From positions 141,501 to 205,500 of the forward strand of contig JAFCIZ010000011.1 of NCBI GenBank assembly GCA_017871115.1: a stretch of 64,000 bases of DNA, read 5' to 3'. The DNA comes from Cunninghamella blakesleeana (taxonomy: Eukaryota; Mucoromycota; Mucoromycetes; Mucorales; Cunninghamellaceae). Shown in pieces: positions 34,860-46,882 of the stretch. Positions within the stretch are counted from its first letter, which is position 1. Each line of letters begins with the position of its first letter. The translations under genes were made by a program, and so were the position numbers. The notes under the pieces were generated by a model, which worked only from the letters and a program-made list of their open reading frames with translations, had not been told where the DNA came from and searched no databases.

Positions 34860-35345
34860 TGAAACTAGTAATGTTTCCAGATAATGAATGTGAATAAAAA
34901 AATTATATATTTCAAAGAAAACCAAAGGACTGGCTGGATTTTTGTCCGCTAAACTTTCTGTAGCATTTGAGATAAAAGGGCAGCGCAATTATCACAAAGG
35001 AATTGGATGGCTCATACTTGTAGCTTAAACTTATATCCCTTAGAAAACGCATAATGTATATTTCCATTATACGATTAATGGCTAAAGATAGCATTTTCTA
35101 CCTATAAATTCCAAAATATAAATATTCATTTTTGTTAGATATATTTTTGAGGAAAAGTCAGTGGATGATTGGATTAATGACGTGAGATAAAATAATATAA
35201 TTAGTACTAGAAAGGTATCAGAATATCAGTATTTTTTTCGTTTATTTTTATTTCAATTGTATAGGTTAGTTAATGTGTATACTGATTACTTTTCTACAAA
35301 AACAAGGTATAAAGAAAAAAAGAAATATTAGTGTAAGTCTTAAAT
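34860..35345 (-). pseudogene. Direct repeat R2, decayed copy of R1
   Basis: It aligns with 31985-32460 in the same orientation at roughly 80 percent identity. The exon-like reading LSYKYEPSNSFVI is followed by frame changes, and the upstream exon has in-frame stops. With R1 it brackets the inverted-repeat cassette. Confidence 0.6.
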
Positions 35346-36189
35346 TTGATATAAATAAATAAATTAAAAGCTATTTATACTTTATCTTTTGTTTATTTTT
35401 ATTTTTTTAAAGAGTTTAAACAGCGGCAATAATGGGGTTTCTTTTTCTTCAAAATACCAGCGTAATTTGAGCTTATTCATGCTCAAAAATCTAATCACAT
35501 AACTTTCATATATCTCAAAAATCAAAAAAAGCATTAATTACCTATTGGTTTCAAAATTCAAATGTATTAACCTGAATTTATCAACTATATAAATACATAA
35601 ACATACACACAAGCACACACATACATGTATATTATATTATTACTATTATTATTATCATGTTTTATTTTGTATTAAATAAAAAGAGTATATACATATAGTA
35701 TTGGCAACATGAATAAATAAACATTATATAAAAATATTTTATATGTATATGTTTTTATCAAATCACAGATAAATATTACTCTAAAACGTATTTGACAATA
35801 TATATCTGAAAACCTTTTAACGCTTAAACACAGGCAAAAATAATTCGCAAAATAATTATAAATGATTTAAAGTCTAATATGTACTAAAAAAGTTCACTTG
35901 TACAAAAACTAATAAAAATAAAAATACTATATACTCTTTTTTTTTTGTGTAGACTGAACGCCACTAATAAGTTCTTGATTATTCATATCCGAAATATGGT
36001 GGCGATAGTAAATAGACTTGAAGGGCTATATATATTGCTTTACTTTTCCTAATCCTTCAGCATTTAAAAATAAAATAGTATGATATTTTTACCATTTTCA
36101 ATACTATATATAATAAAATATAAATATAAAGAGTTGAGTAGCTTTTTTTTAAAAATTCAAAATAGTTACGTAATGATAAAGAAAATTGC
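35346..36189. other. Intergenic, no gene
   Basis: A+T-rich sequence with scattered short simple repeats. No coding frame with balanced composition is found. Confidence 0.5.
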
Positions 36190-36650
36190 CTAGCAATTTT
36201 TTTTTCTGGGTAATCACGCACAGGCAAGTTATTGTTAAGCGCCCCGGTAGAAAAAATTAACTTTAGTATGTAATTATCTTTATGTTTAAACATAGTAAAA
36301 ATAAAATAAATGAATTATCATTAATCTATATAAAAAATACTACAATATATATATTTTTTTTTTTTTTTTTTTTTTTGGTATGATAGTCAAATGTGAGCCA
36401 TTCTGTCAAAAAAATTTGTGTGTATAGACTTTGAAATTTTTTAAACTCCATTTTTATTTCTGTTTTTATAAAAGCAAAATGAAATAACTTGAAAAAAAAC
36501 ATATATATGATAAAATAATTAATAAAAATAGAAAACAAAGAGCATTTAAAGAGTATTAATTTAATTTATATGTTTTTTTTATTTAAAATATTAATAAAAA
36601 TGACCATCTTATTTTTTAAAAAAAAATACCTGTGCCCACATCGACAACAG
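36190..36650 (-). repeat. Dispersed gene-like repeat copy 3
   Basis: Inverted relative to 21040-21490. On the minus strand a piece encodes MEFKKFQSLYTQIF, then TEWLTFDYHTK, and runs into a poly(A) tract. After TTGTAG-like sequence a frame encodes KLIFSTGALNNNLPVRDY. This is the least damaged of the three copies and may preserve part of a small gene. Confidence 0.55.
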
Positions 36651-37216
36651 AAAGAAGTATAATGGATTAACTATGTACACCTCAGCTAATTTTAAAGATT
36701 TTATAAATGTATTAATAAAATCATGCATACATACAAAAAAAAAATTGAAATTAAAATTACTTTTATAGATGCAATAATAAATATTTTTTTTTCTTATAAA
36801 AATATTGATCGTATGCTACTATTGTTTACATAATTATTTTATTTCTCTAAAAATAATCGAAAAATTATTCTCTTTTTTTAAAAAAAATTTTCCAATATCA
36901 TTTGGAATGTTTCATTAAAATTAAAAGCATGAATCATTCTAATTTCATGTTTAAACTCTATATATTTCACCCATTCCATCATATATCTATGTTTCTACTA
37001 TATATAATTCACGGGATTCATATTCATCAACGATAAGTGCTACCGAAGCATAACTCCATATTTGTAATTTAAATATATCATTAGATCCACACTTGTTCAA
37101 TAGGTTAAAAAAAGAAAAAAAAAATAAAAACTGAAATTATTATATCAGTATCTATTTTAAATATATACATACATATATACATACATATATACATACATAT
37201 ACATACATATACATAC

Positions 37217-37257
<41 letters not shown>

Positions 37258-38159
37258 TCATGATATGAAAAATAAATAATGAATAAAGTGACCATTTTTC
37301 ATTTAAAACTGCATTGTACACTTCATAATTTTTTATTTTATTTTATTTTATATTATTTACCAGCAAAATTATCATAAACTAAATATAAATGGTCATGTTT
37401 AATCCACTAGCACGCTGGAGTGTTTATAAAATAAATAAATAACGTACTTCTGATACTACGAAAAAACAAAATTTGAATGATAAACTAAGTCAATAAAAAT
37501 AATATACACAAAAAAGATATTTTCAATTCTTTTTATCTAATATTGATACCTTCTTGCTTTTTTCTATTTATTTCTCTTAACTTACGTCTTTAATAAATAT
37601 TTCAATAGTACTACATGATTTAAAGACACGCTATTATGTAATAATAAATAAAAACCCATTTTAATAGATAAAAATAAAAACTCCCAAAAAAATAAAAATA
37701 AAATAGTAAAAATGGAATAGTATAATTATTTGTAAATAATCACCAAGTCTTTATCCTGTATTACTTTATTCTATTTTCATTCTTATAAATGAATAAAGAT
37801 TTGTATAGTTTTACTTTCAATATCAAGAGAGCTTGAATGTAGTACATTCGAGAAAGTAAAAAAAGTTTATTGCTCCTCGTTTCTTAACCCTGGCCTTTTT
37901 ATTGCTTATCATAATTGGATCCATCAGCATGAATTTTGACAATATAGCATTTTTTTAATCGTGACACTCTTTTTTTTATAAGTGTGCACAGTTTATCCTT
38001 TATATATCTTCATATTATTTACTATTGTTTTATTTGTATTAAAACACTCAACTGTATTAAATAGTTTCTTAACTGAAAAAAGGATACAACTTATCAATTA
38101 TAAGAAAATCTAAAGAGTTTTATTAATCATACGTCATATATAAAAATACAATTAATTTT
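36651..38159. other. Intergenic with TATACATACA microsatellite
   Basis: No gene. A compound (ATACAT)n and (TA)n tract lies at about 37160-37250. The last 120 bases are homologous to the 3' flank of CoA-transferase copy 3 (46364-46510). Confidence 0.55.
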
Positions 38160-40084
38160 TTAAGCAACAATTTGTTTTGTATTAAGATCTTTTGGCCAGA
38201 ATGGAGCGTCTGATCCACTTGAACGTGTTGGAACACCAAATCCAGGTGTTACTTGGTCATTACTAAAACGAACCACAGGTTTAATTGTATATAATTGCAC
38301 GTTATGTTGGTCACCATTCAAAATATCTCTTTTTTCAAAAAAGTCAGGGTTCCATAATTGAGGAGAATGTTGTTGAAGTAGATTAATATAGAGACCTAGA
38401 CTATAAAGCATATTATTATAATGTCTTAATTTTGGTTCCCCTTTTTGTTTCCAAAGATCCAACCAAAGATCTTGATCATATGTACCAATTTGATCAACTA
38501 GCCACATTGAATAGTAGTTTAATGCTGAATCAATCACATATGATCCACCTTTTGTTGAACGATCAATAAGAGCTTGAATTACAGCAGTAGCACCTGCAGT
38601 ACCAGTACAATAATCGCTGTTTGGAAGGACAGGAGTAACTAAAAATATATATTTTTTATTATTTATAAAAAAATAGAATATAAATACATATATGCATACA
38701 TGAATTAACAAATCCATCACAATTTTGAATGCTTTTTTCTTTTTTTCTTTTTTTAAAAAGTCTATATATCAATAAACTTACTTGCTTCGCCTTTTTTCAT
38801 TTCAGGATCACCAGTAGCTAATGCTAAAGCTTCTGCAAATTTTGTAGAAACACCACAACAAGCATCACTAATAGGTTGCCAGCCAATTCGACCTTGCCAA
38901 GGTCCATGCCATCCATAAGTATTTTCTCTTACATATATTACTCCTTTTCCACGTTCTTTGGCCATCTTTAATATATTTTCTTTTCCTAATCCATATTTAT
39001 CTAAATGATAAGGTCGATACCCTTCTACAATCACATCAGCTTCTTGCATTAATGATAATAACTTTTTTCTATCATTTTCATCATGGAAATCTAATTCAGT
39101 GTTCCATTTTCCATTATTTGTATCAGCTAAAACGTCAGTCATATCAGGTAATTTTGGACTTGTAATTCTTAATACACTTGCACCATACTCAGCTAGTGTT
39201 CTTGTAATCACAGGAGCAGCAATGACACGAGTAATATCCAATACTTTCAATCCTTTTAATGGTCTCTTCATGTCAGCGTTATCATTATCATCATCGATCC
39301 ACCATTGAGCAGGTGTATTATCATCTATAAAATGAGTTTCAAAAAGATTAATATGTTGTGTTGCTTTATATTGTTCAGTTTGTTTGAATTCTTCAGGACT
39401 ATAGCAAATGGTACCAGCTTGACCATGTTGATCATTGGATAAGTTATCTAATTCTTCAGCCGTGTACTCTAAACATTTTTCTTGATAAAGTGGCCATATT
39501 TTTTCAAAAGGCAACCCAGTTAAGGATTCATCTTGATCTACAAGCGGCATACCAATAGCTTTTTGAATGATTTGTGGTTGCATGGATCCATAAAGATGAT
39601 AAAACTTGTTGTCTTTGGTTTCATAAATAGTACAAGTACCAAAATTATATAACATAGTGCATTTAAAATAATCCTGATTTTTAAAGAGCTGATTGTAAAG
39701 ACTATGATATAATGGATCAGACTTGCCAAGCCGTTTTTCTTCTATTTTTTCTTCATTCTTTTGAGTAAGAACCAATTGATTAATGAAGGTTGACATGACA
39801 AATAATTGAGCATGATCTGTATTAATGGTAATATGGTCTATGTTTTTATTATATTTCTTTTGTACCAAGTCAAGTATACTAAGACCTTCAAACGCTTTCA
39901 GTACACTGATAGACTCAGCATAACGCCAATTAATAGGAATCCCAGGCTGCTGACTTCCTTCAAAACGAAGCTTTGTACTTGCTAGTTGTTTTAAATCACT
40001 TGAATAAGTCACTTTATCATTGTTTATAATAGAGGAATGAAACAAGTTCATACATTCTTCTTGTAGATTATATTTATTCATCAT
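38160..40084 (-). CDS. Family III CoA-transferase, copy 2
   Basis: Exons 40084-38782 and 38638-38160 with a 143-bp GTAAGT...TAG intron give 593 residues from MMNKYNLQEEC. An upstream in-frame ATG at 40186 would add an unlikely hydrophobic 34-residue leader, and copy 1 supports the start near 40081-40084. Landmarks are as in copy 1: PGIPINWRYAES, LKVLDITRVIAAPV, GWQPISDACCG, and PNSDYCTGTAGA after the intron. It is nearly the same as copy 3, which lies 4.4 kb away in opposite orientation. The two share promoter-side and 3' flanking sequence, so they arose by a recent inverted duplication. No lesion seen. Confidence 0.9.
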
Positions 40085-40154
40085 TCGAGATTGAGAGAGA
40101 GAAATAATAAAAATAAAATTCGAGTAATGAAAAAAAAAATTGTGATGCACACTT

Positions 40155-40225
40155 ATAGGCATAAACTTTAAAAAATTAATAGCCAATAAAGTTTAAATAA
40201 AACTTTTACCCATTTGGGAAATAAA
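40155..40225 (-). repeat. Shared upstream segment of the CoA-transferase genes (copy 2)
   Basis: About 70 bases containing TTTATTGGCTATTAATTTTT and ATTTGGGAAATAAA are repeated at 43892-43970 (same orientation) and 44335-44410 (opposite). The segment sits between the gene start and a foldback repeat. Confidence 0.75.
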
Positions 40226-40240
40226 ATACCCTTCTCTATA

Positions 40241-40557
40241 GGAGTTTTTTTTTTTTTTTTCAAAAAAAATTGTTTAACCGTTTTTCTGTTTTCTTTTTTT
40301 ATGCTAAAACTGAAACACATACAAAAAGTTGAATGAAAAATGACATCCAATAATAACAGATATGAAAAATGGATGTTTAATTTATTAAAGTGGTTTGACT
40401 GCAGACAAAATAGAAAAAATAAACATCCATTTTTCATATCTGTTATTATTGGATGTCATTTTTCATTCAACTTTTTGTATGTGTTTCAGTTTTAGCATAA
40501 AAAAAGAAAACAGAAAAACGATTAAACAATTTTTTTTGAAAAAAAAAAAAAAACTCC
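40241..40557. repeat. Foldback (inverted-repeat) element 1
   Basis: Arms of about 137 bases (40241-40378 and 40421-40557) are near-perfect inverted repeats around a 42-base centre. They start GGAGTTTTTT and contain ATGCTAAAACTGAAAC. The structure resembles a MITE or foldback element and could form a long RNA hairpin. A shorter relative is at 43997-44171. Confidence 0.85.
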
Positions 40558-40792
40558 TGTACATTGGAGAAACGAAATTTCCCATTCTATCTATATAGAA
40601 AATAAAATCTATATATGTCTATATAGACCTATATGATCATATATATATATATATATATATGCACACCTATCCCATATAAATATAGTGATATAGTAGTGGT
40701 AAATTTATTTAATGTTATATCTTACTATGCAGTTTAGTTGTAAAAGATTTATTAAAATTTAAGTATATATAATGTTTAAAAATATAAAATTT
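40558..40792. other. Intergenic, (TA)n
   Basis: Simple AT repeats around 40636-40660. No gene. Confidence 0.5.
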
Positions 40793-43700
40793 CTAATCAT
40801 CTAATAATTCATCATTGTTATCTTCTAAATTTTCTAATACTAAATCATTTAAACCTTCATCAGATTCTAATTCATATATCTGTGATTGGCTATTACTATT
40901 ATTATCCCATTGTATTATATTCGAAATTACTGGTATAGGGATGGTATCCATGTTAGCATCAATAAATGATCCAATTGAGGTGTAATGATTTACAAAATAT
41001 TCTTCAAATTTTTTTGTTGATTGATTATATTTTGCAAAATTGGGTAAAATGTTTACCATTTTTTCAATATTTTTATCAAGGAAATGAATAGATTATCTGA
41101 AGGTTGTAATATTGTATTTCCTGTTATGTGGATACCTTGCACTTTAACAAATTTTTTTCCGATGCAAATTTCAAATTTATATTCATTAAATATATAAGAT
41201 ACGAATTCCATCACTTCACCATATTGTGATTCACCGTTTGATATATATTTTATATAGCAGTTTTTATTCAAACAATAGGTAGCATTTTGGGTATATATTG
41301 GATCTGTTATAATATCTCCATTACCGTCAATATATTTTAATTTTAATCTTTCATATACATTTATCTATTTTTTGATTTTTTAAAAAAAACCAAATATCTT
41401 TTGTATTAGCTATATATATATACCATTATAGTTAAATTAATGGTAATAAGATATTAAAATTGAGATATTACATTTTCTATTGATGATGTTGGGCCTTCAA
41501 GGTATTTTTGATTAATGCTTACGCCATGGATTGTTTGAATAGAAAACTTAATAATTAAGCCTTGCAGTTGATGTACCAATCCAAGGCTAGTGTTGTATTT
41601 ACCATATAATAACAATATTAAATGACTTCATAATTATAATACACTTATAATACACATGAAATATTTAATATTTATTATAAAATCACTACTGTGTACCTGA
41701 TACAAAATGATCTATTCCTATTAGCTTATGCATTGCTATAACTTTAAATCTTCTAATCCCGCAGATCCATTACCATAGACACACTTTAAACTCCATTCTA
41801 ATTCACGTTACCTTTACTAGATAACTTTATAATTCTATTTTCATATTATATCATATAAACTAAGCCCAGTGTCACCAATCCACTAAAAGGTATAAATACA
41901 ACCCTTGTCTTTTACATTTGAATAAAGGTTAACCAAAAGTTTCACAATATTTCTTTGTTTTTAATTTTTTGTATAATTTTAATTGATAAATTCAACAGCT
42001 AGAATTACCTATTACCATGCCATTTAAATTATTACATTTTGGCCGTCTTGATATTAGGTGATATTTTTTAATAATGTTTAGTTCTTCTATTTCATTCGTA
42101 CTCGACAAATCATATATTACATCATTTAAACTTATTTTATTTGCGGCCTACAAAAGATAAAAATAAAAAATACACATACACACATATATAAATTAGTTAA
42201 TTAGCTGATAAAAATATATGCAAATGCAATATAGTTTACCTGTTGAATTGATTCACTTTGACACCAAAAATTAGTTTTCCTTGCTAATTTTTTTGTACTT
42301 GTTGGATGAAGTCTTTCCGAATGCATAGTGGAATAAGATTTTAATAGCCCTTTGAACATAATCTCATTAGTGAACTTTTGTAACATATGTAATTTTGGAA
42401 AATTAAACTAATAAATGTAATAATATTAGTATTTTATCTAAAATTAAAAATAATATTAATTTAAATTACATTTGAATATGATTTGAATATCGGCAACAAT
42501 TCTAAGAATTTTTGTAAATATTTATCTGATTGTGCGAGTGTTTTTTCAGTATGTATGGATAAATTGATTAAGAAAAAAAAGGATAAAAAAAATCTTATGC
42601 ATAAAAGACTTTGTTCGTTTACAATATCATGTATACAGGTAATATAATCTAGTATAATACATATATAAACATCAGAGAATAAAGATATTAAATAATGTAC
42701 CATATTATAATATTTTAAGAGGTATATAAGCATACAGTCATATGGTCTCGTAATTCCTTATATGTAAGATTAGTTTGTTTAGATAAAAAAAAACCATTAT
42801 TAAAACTTTTTATGCTTCCAAACCTGGGCAGCATATTTACTCTAATTTAATATATAGATAAATATAATTATATGATAAGTTAGTATTGATAATAAATGAT
42901 TATAGTAAGAATCATATGTAATTTACATTTCAATAAGCACTTTTTTTATTATCAGAGTGAATCAACTCTACAGCTTTTAATAAGTACTCATAAATAAACC
43001 TAATATATCTAAATCATCCATGGGTAATGCCTGGTATATATCAAAAAGAGGAATACTCCAAAAAGAATTCTAAAAAGTGATATTAGAAAAAAATTAAACA
43101 ACAATTTGAATGATTACAATTAAGTTACCTTATTATACTTCAATCCATATTTCTGTAGATAATATTTCTTTGCTGAATCACTTCGTATTTTTTTAGCATC
43201 ATTAAAAATAGGCATCATATTTTCTTTATTTCGCTTAATTAGAGGGAATACTAGTTCCTTGGTTGATTTTTGGTATTCATTAGAAGGTAACAAGCATTTT
43301 GGGTAGCTATATTTTGTTTTGACAACACCAGCAGAGGCTAAATATACCCTATAATATAGGATCAATTAAAAATAATAATAGTTTTAATAATATAATATGT
43401 AACTTACATCTCTGGAAAATCTGAGGAATATGAGGGCAGCGTAGGCACACATCTATACACTAGTTAATTAGGCCCTTTTAACAAATATGCCCTATAAGAA
43501 TATTTATCATTTTTTTACGACTTTTTAAATATTTTTTCTTTTTTCTTTTTCATTTTTTATTTAAAATATACTTAATTGTATCACTTTGGAATGTCTGTAG
43601 TATAAGAGATATATGGTATTGAAATATGGCTATTTGTGCTTGTGATATCCATGGCAGATTTTTATGCTGTTTTGGAATCTCAACAATAGGCAAAAAGGCT

Positions 43701-43887
43701 AATGTTCTGTTTGTGTTGTATTTTGATTTGTTCCTCTTTGATAATGGAATACTACCTAAATTTTAATATTATTGATAACAATATCAATATATTATTATGA
43801 GTACCTAATGTCATATAAAGTGGCCAAGCCTTATTTCTGAAGTTTCCTGTTACAACTGTTTGGTCAGATGCGAGCATGATCATTAGC
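40793..43887 (-). pseudogene. Decayed Plavaka-like (CACTA-group) transposase gene
   Basis: Successive minus-strand exons read in family order. The first is 43887-43805 (LASDQTVVTGNFRNKAWPLY). The second starts at 43755 (GSIPLSKRNKSK, LAFLPIVEIP). Then come about 43410-43440 (SYSSDFPEM), 43365-43130 (YPKCLLPSNEYQ), about 43070-42985 (FWSIPLFDIYQALPMDD), 42733-42475, 42400-42241 (FPKLHMLQKF, SYSTMHSERLHP) and 42147-41470. The last part spans 41390-40793. The SDxTVVTGN, DFPE and FW-IP-FD-YQA motifs are typical of fungal Plavaka transposases. One exon is split by the solo LTR at 41591-41997. A one-base frameshift occurs near 41085 between two C-terminal frames. No terminal inverted repeats were identified. 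It is inactive as sequenced. Confidence 0.72.
41591..41997 (+). mobile_element. Solo LTR of the Ty3/gypsy element
   Basis: This 407-bp copy is almost the same as the 5' LTR at 22077 and has TGTTG/CAACA ends. It is flanked by the direct repeat GCTAG (41586-41590 and 41998-42002). It is a product of LTR-LTR recombination after insertion in an exon of the transposase gene. Removing it and one GCTAG leaves an open transposase reading frame. Confidence 0.95.
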
Positions 43888-43891
43888 ATAA

Positions 43892-43970
43892 CTACTTTAT
43901 AGGCATAAACTTTTAAAAAATTAATAGCCAATAAAATTTAAATAAACTTTTACCCATTTGGGAAATAATT
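43892..43970 (-). repeat. Orphan copy of the CoA-transferase upstream segment
   Basis: It matches 40155-40225 in sequence and orientation but is followed by transposase sequence instead of a CoA-transferase gene. It marks a rearrangement breakpoint at about 43890. Confidence 0.75.
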
Positions 43971-43996
43971 TACCTTTGTCTACAAAATATTTCCTA

Positions 43997-44171
43997 AAAA
44001 AAATGGTTTAATCAACTTCCTGGTTTTTTATGCTAAGACTGAAGCTTTATACAAAAAATTAAATGAAAAGTGGCGTCCAACAATACCATAGATAAAAAAT
44101 ACATGTTTATTTTATTATAAAGCTTCAGTCTTAGCATAAAAAACCAGGAAGTTGATTAAACCATTTTTTAA
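43997..44171. repeat. Foldback element 2
   Basis: Arms of about 54 bases (43997-44050 and 44117-44170) contain GGTTTAATCAACTTCCTGG and ATGCTAAGACTGAAGC. They are related to the outer parts of element 1 (ATGCTAAAACTGAAAC). The internal region is shortened or no longer paired. Confidence 0.85.
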
Positions 44172-44334
44172 AAAATCTCTCATTGATATTATACTATTAC
44201 TACGTAATAATATTTATAAAATACTGCATTGTTTCCAACATAGTATAGCTTGTATATAATAATATATGCTTATAAATATAATAAAATCAATACATTTCAA
44301 GTATATATAAAATTTTATAAAATATTTTTAAGGG

Positions 44335-44410
44335 TAATTTATTTCCCAAATGGGTAAAAGTTTTATTTAAACTTTATTGGCTATTAATTTTTTAAAGTTT
44401 ATGCCTATAA
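44335..44410 (+). repeat. Shared upstream segment of the CoA-transferase genes (copy 3)
   Basis: Inverted relative to 40155-40225. It precedes the start of copy 3, so the duplication includes the promoter region. Confidence 0.75.
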
Positions 44411-44478
44411 GTGTGCATCACAATTTTTTTTTTCATTACTCGAATTTTATTTTTATTATTTCTCTCTCTCAATCTCGA

Positions 44479-46363
44479 ATGATGAATAAATATAATCTAC
44501 AAGAAGAATGTATGAACTTGTTTCATTCCTCTATTATAAACAATGATAAAGTGACTTATTCAAGTGATTTAAAACAACTAGCAAGTACAAAGCTTCGTTT
44601 TGAAGGAAGTCAGCAGCCTGGGATTCCTATTAATTGGCGTTATGCTGAGTCTATTAGCGTACTGAAAGCGTTTGAAGGTCTTAGTATTCTTGACTTGGTA
44701 GAAAAGAAGTACAATACAACTATAGATAACATTACTATTAATACAGACCATGCTCAAGTATTTATCATGTCAGCTTTCACTAATCAGTTGATTCTTACTC
44801 AAAAGAATGAAGAAAAAATAGAAGAAAAACGGCTTGGCATGTCTAACCCATTATATCATAGTCTTTACAATCAGCTCTTTAAAAATCAGGATTATTTTAA
44901 AAGTACCATGTTATATAATTTTGGTACTTGTACTATTTATGAAACCAAAGACAACAAGTTTTATCATCTTTATGGATCCATGCAACCACAAATCATTCAA
45001 AAAGCTATTGGTATGCCGCTTGTAGATCAAGATGAATCCTTAACTGGGTTGCCTTTTGAAAAAATATGGCCACTTTATCAAGAAAAATGTTTAGAGTACA
45101 CGGCTGAAGAATTAGATAACTTATCCAATGATCAACATGGTCAAGCTGGTACCATTTGCTATAGTCCTGAAGAATTCAAACAAACTGAACAATATAAAGC
45201 AACACAACATATTAATCTTTTTGAAACTCATTTTATAGATGATAATACACCTGCTCAATGGTGGATCGATGATGATAATGATAACGCTGACATGAAGAGA
45301 CCATTAAAAGGATTGAAAGTATTGGATATTACTCGTGTCATTGCTGCTCCTGTGATTACAAGAACACTAGCTGAGTATGGTGCAAGTGTATTAAGAATTA
45401 CAAGTCCAAAATTACCTGATACGACTGACGTTTTAGCTGATACAAATAATGGAAAATGGAACACTGAATTAGATTTCCATGATGAAAATGATAGAAAAAA
45501 GTTATTATCATTAATGCAAGAAGCTGATGTGATTGTAGAAGGGTATCGACCTTATCATTTAGATAAATATGGATTAGGAAAAGAAAATATATTAAAGATG
45601 GCCAAAGAACGTGGAAAAGGAGTAATATATGTAAGAGAAAATACTTATGGATGGCATGGACCTTGGCAAGGTCGAATTGGCTGGCAACCTATTAGTGATG
45701 CTTGTTGTGGTGTTTCTACAAAATTTGCAGAAGCTTTAGCATTAGCTACTGGTGATCCTGAAATGAAAAAAGGCGAAGCAAGTAAGTTTGTATTAATAAT
45801 AATATACGTGTATATATATTCAAAAAGAAGAGAAAAGGCTTTATTCATTCATTTTTTTTAAAATAAAATACGGTATATTTCTAGTCACTCCTGTTCTTCC
45901 AAACAGTGATTATTGTACTGGTTCTGCAGGTGCTACCGCTGTAATTCAAGCTCTTATTAGCCGTTCAACAAAAGGTGGTTCCTATGTGATTGATTCAGCA
46001 TTAAATTATTATTCCATGTGGTTAGTTGATCAAATTGGTACATATGATCAAGAACTTTGGTTGGATCTTTGGAAACAAAAAGGAGAACCTAAATTAAGAC
46101 ATTATGATAATATGCTCTATAGTTTAGGTCTCTATAGCAAACTACTTCAACAACACTCTCCTCAATTATGGAATCCTGACTTTTTTGAAAAAAGAGATAT
46201 TTTGAATGGTGACCAACATAACGTGCAATTATATACAATTAAACCTGTGGTTCGTTTTAGTAATGACCAAGTAACACCTGGATTTGACGTTCCAACACGT
46301 TCAAATGGGTCAGATGCTCCATTTTGGCCAAAAGATCTTAATACAAAACAAGTCGTTGCTTGA
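44479..46363 (+). CDS. Family III CoA-transferase, copy 3
   Basis: Exons 44479-45781 and 45885-46363 with a 103-bp GTAAGT...CTAG intron give 593 residues, the same exon lengths as copy 2. Landmarks PGIPINWRYAESISVLKAFEG, LKVLDITRVIAAPVITRT, EGYRPYHLDKYGLG and GWQPISDACCG are all present. After the intron it reads PNSDYCTGSAGATAV. Differences from copy 2 are mostly conservative, for example LVEKKYNTTIDNI and TTDVLAD. It appears functional. It is head-to-head with copy 2 across the transposon-containing spacer. Confidence 0.9.
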
Positions 46364-46882
46364 AATAAATAAATAATTATATTTTTATGTACAAAGTGAT
46401 AATTAAAACTCTTTGGATTTTATTTTGTTTTTCTTATGTTTGATACCTATTGTTCTTGTTTTATAGGTAAGAAACTATTTAATAGGGTTGAGTATTTTCA
46501 ATATAAAAAACACTAATACCAAAATCTACAATGGTGGATCCAAAAATAATAAACATAAAAGGATATATAATACATATAAAAAGTTAAAATAAACAAAGTA
46601 ATTCTTTAGTCAGTTTTGTTTATGATGTATATAATATTATTATTATTTTTTTATTTTCATATTTTTTTTTTTACATAGTTTAATTTTATGATAATCACTG
46701 TATATAAAGTAATATATACAGATTACATTTTTTTTTAAATAAAGGATTATATATAAATATAGATAATACGAATAGCGGTTATGAAAAGGATGGGTTGAGT
46801 TGAACAATAATATATACAGTTATAAAGAAGTAGATTAAGTATATTATATAAAATTTAAAATTGATGTGCAGGATAATGTCAT
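46364..46882. other. Intergenic, no gene
   Basis: The first 150 bases are homologous to the 3' flank of copy 2. The rest is A+T-rich with T runs. Convergent with the nuclease-like gene. Confidence 0.55.

Noticed and set aside
44377..44478. Upstream in-frame ATG extending CoA-transferase copy 3 (and likewise 40186 for copy 2)
   Set aside because: The extension covers a repeated non-coding promoter segment also found at 43892, and copy 1 starts at the position equivalent to the internal ATG.
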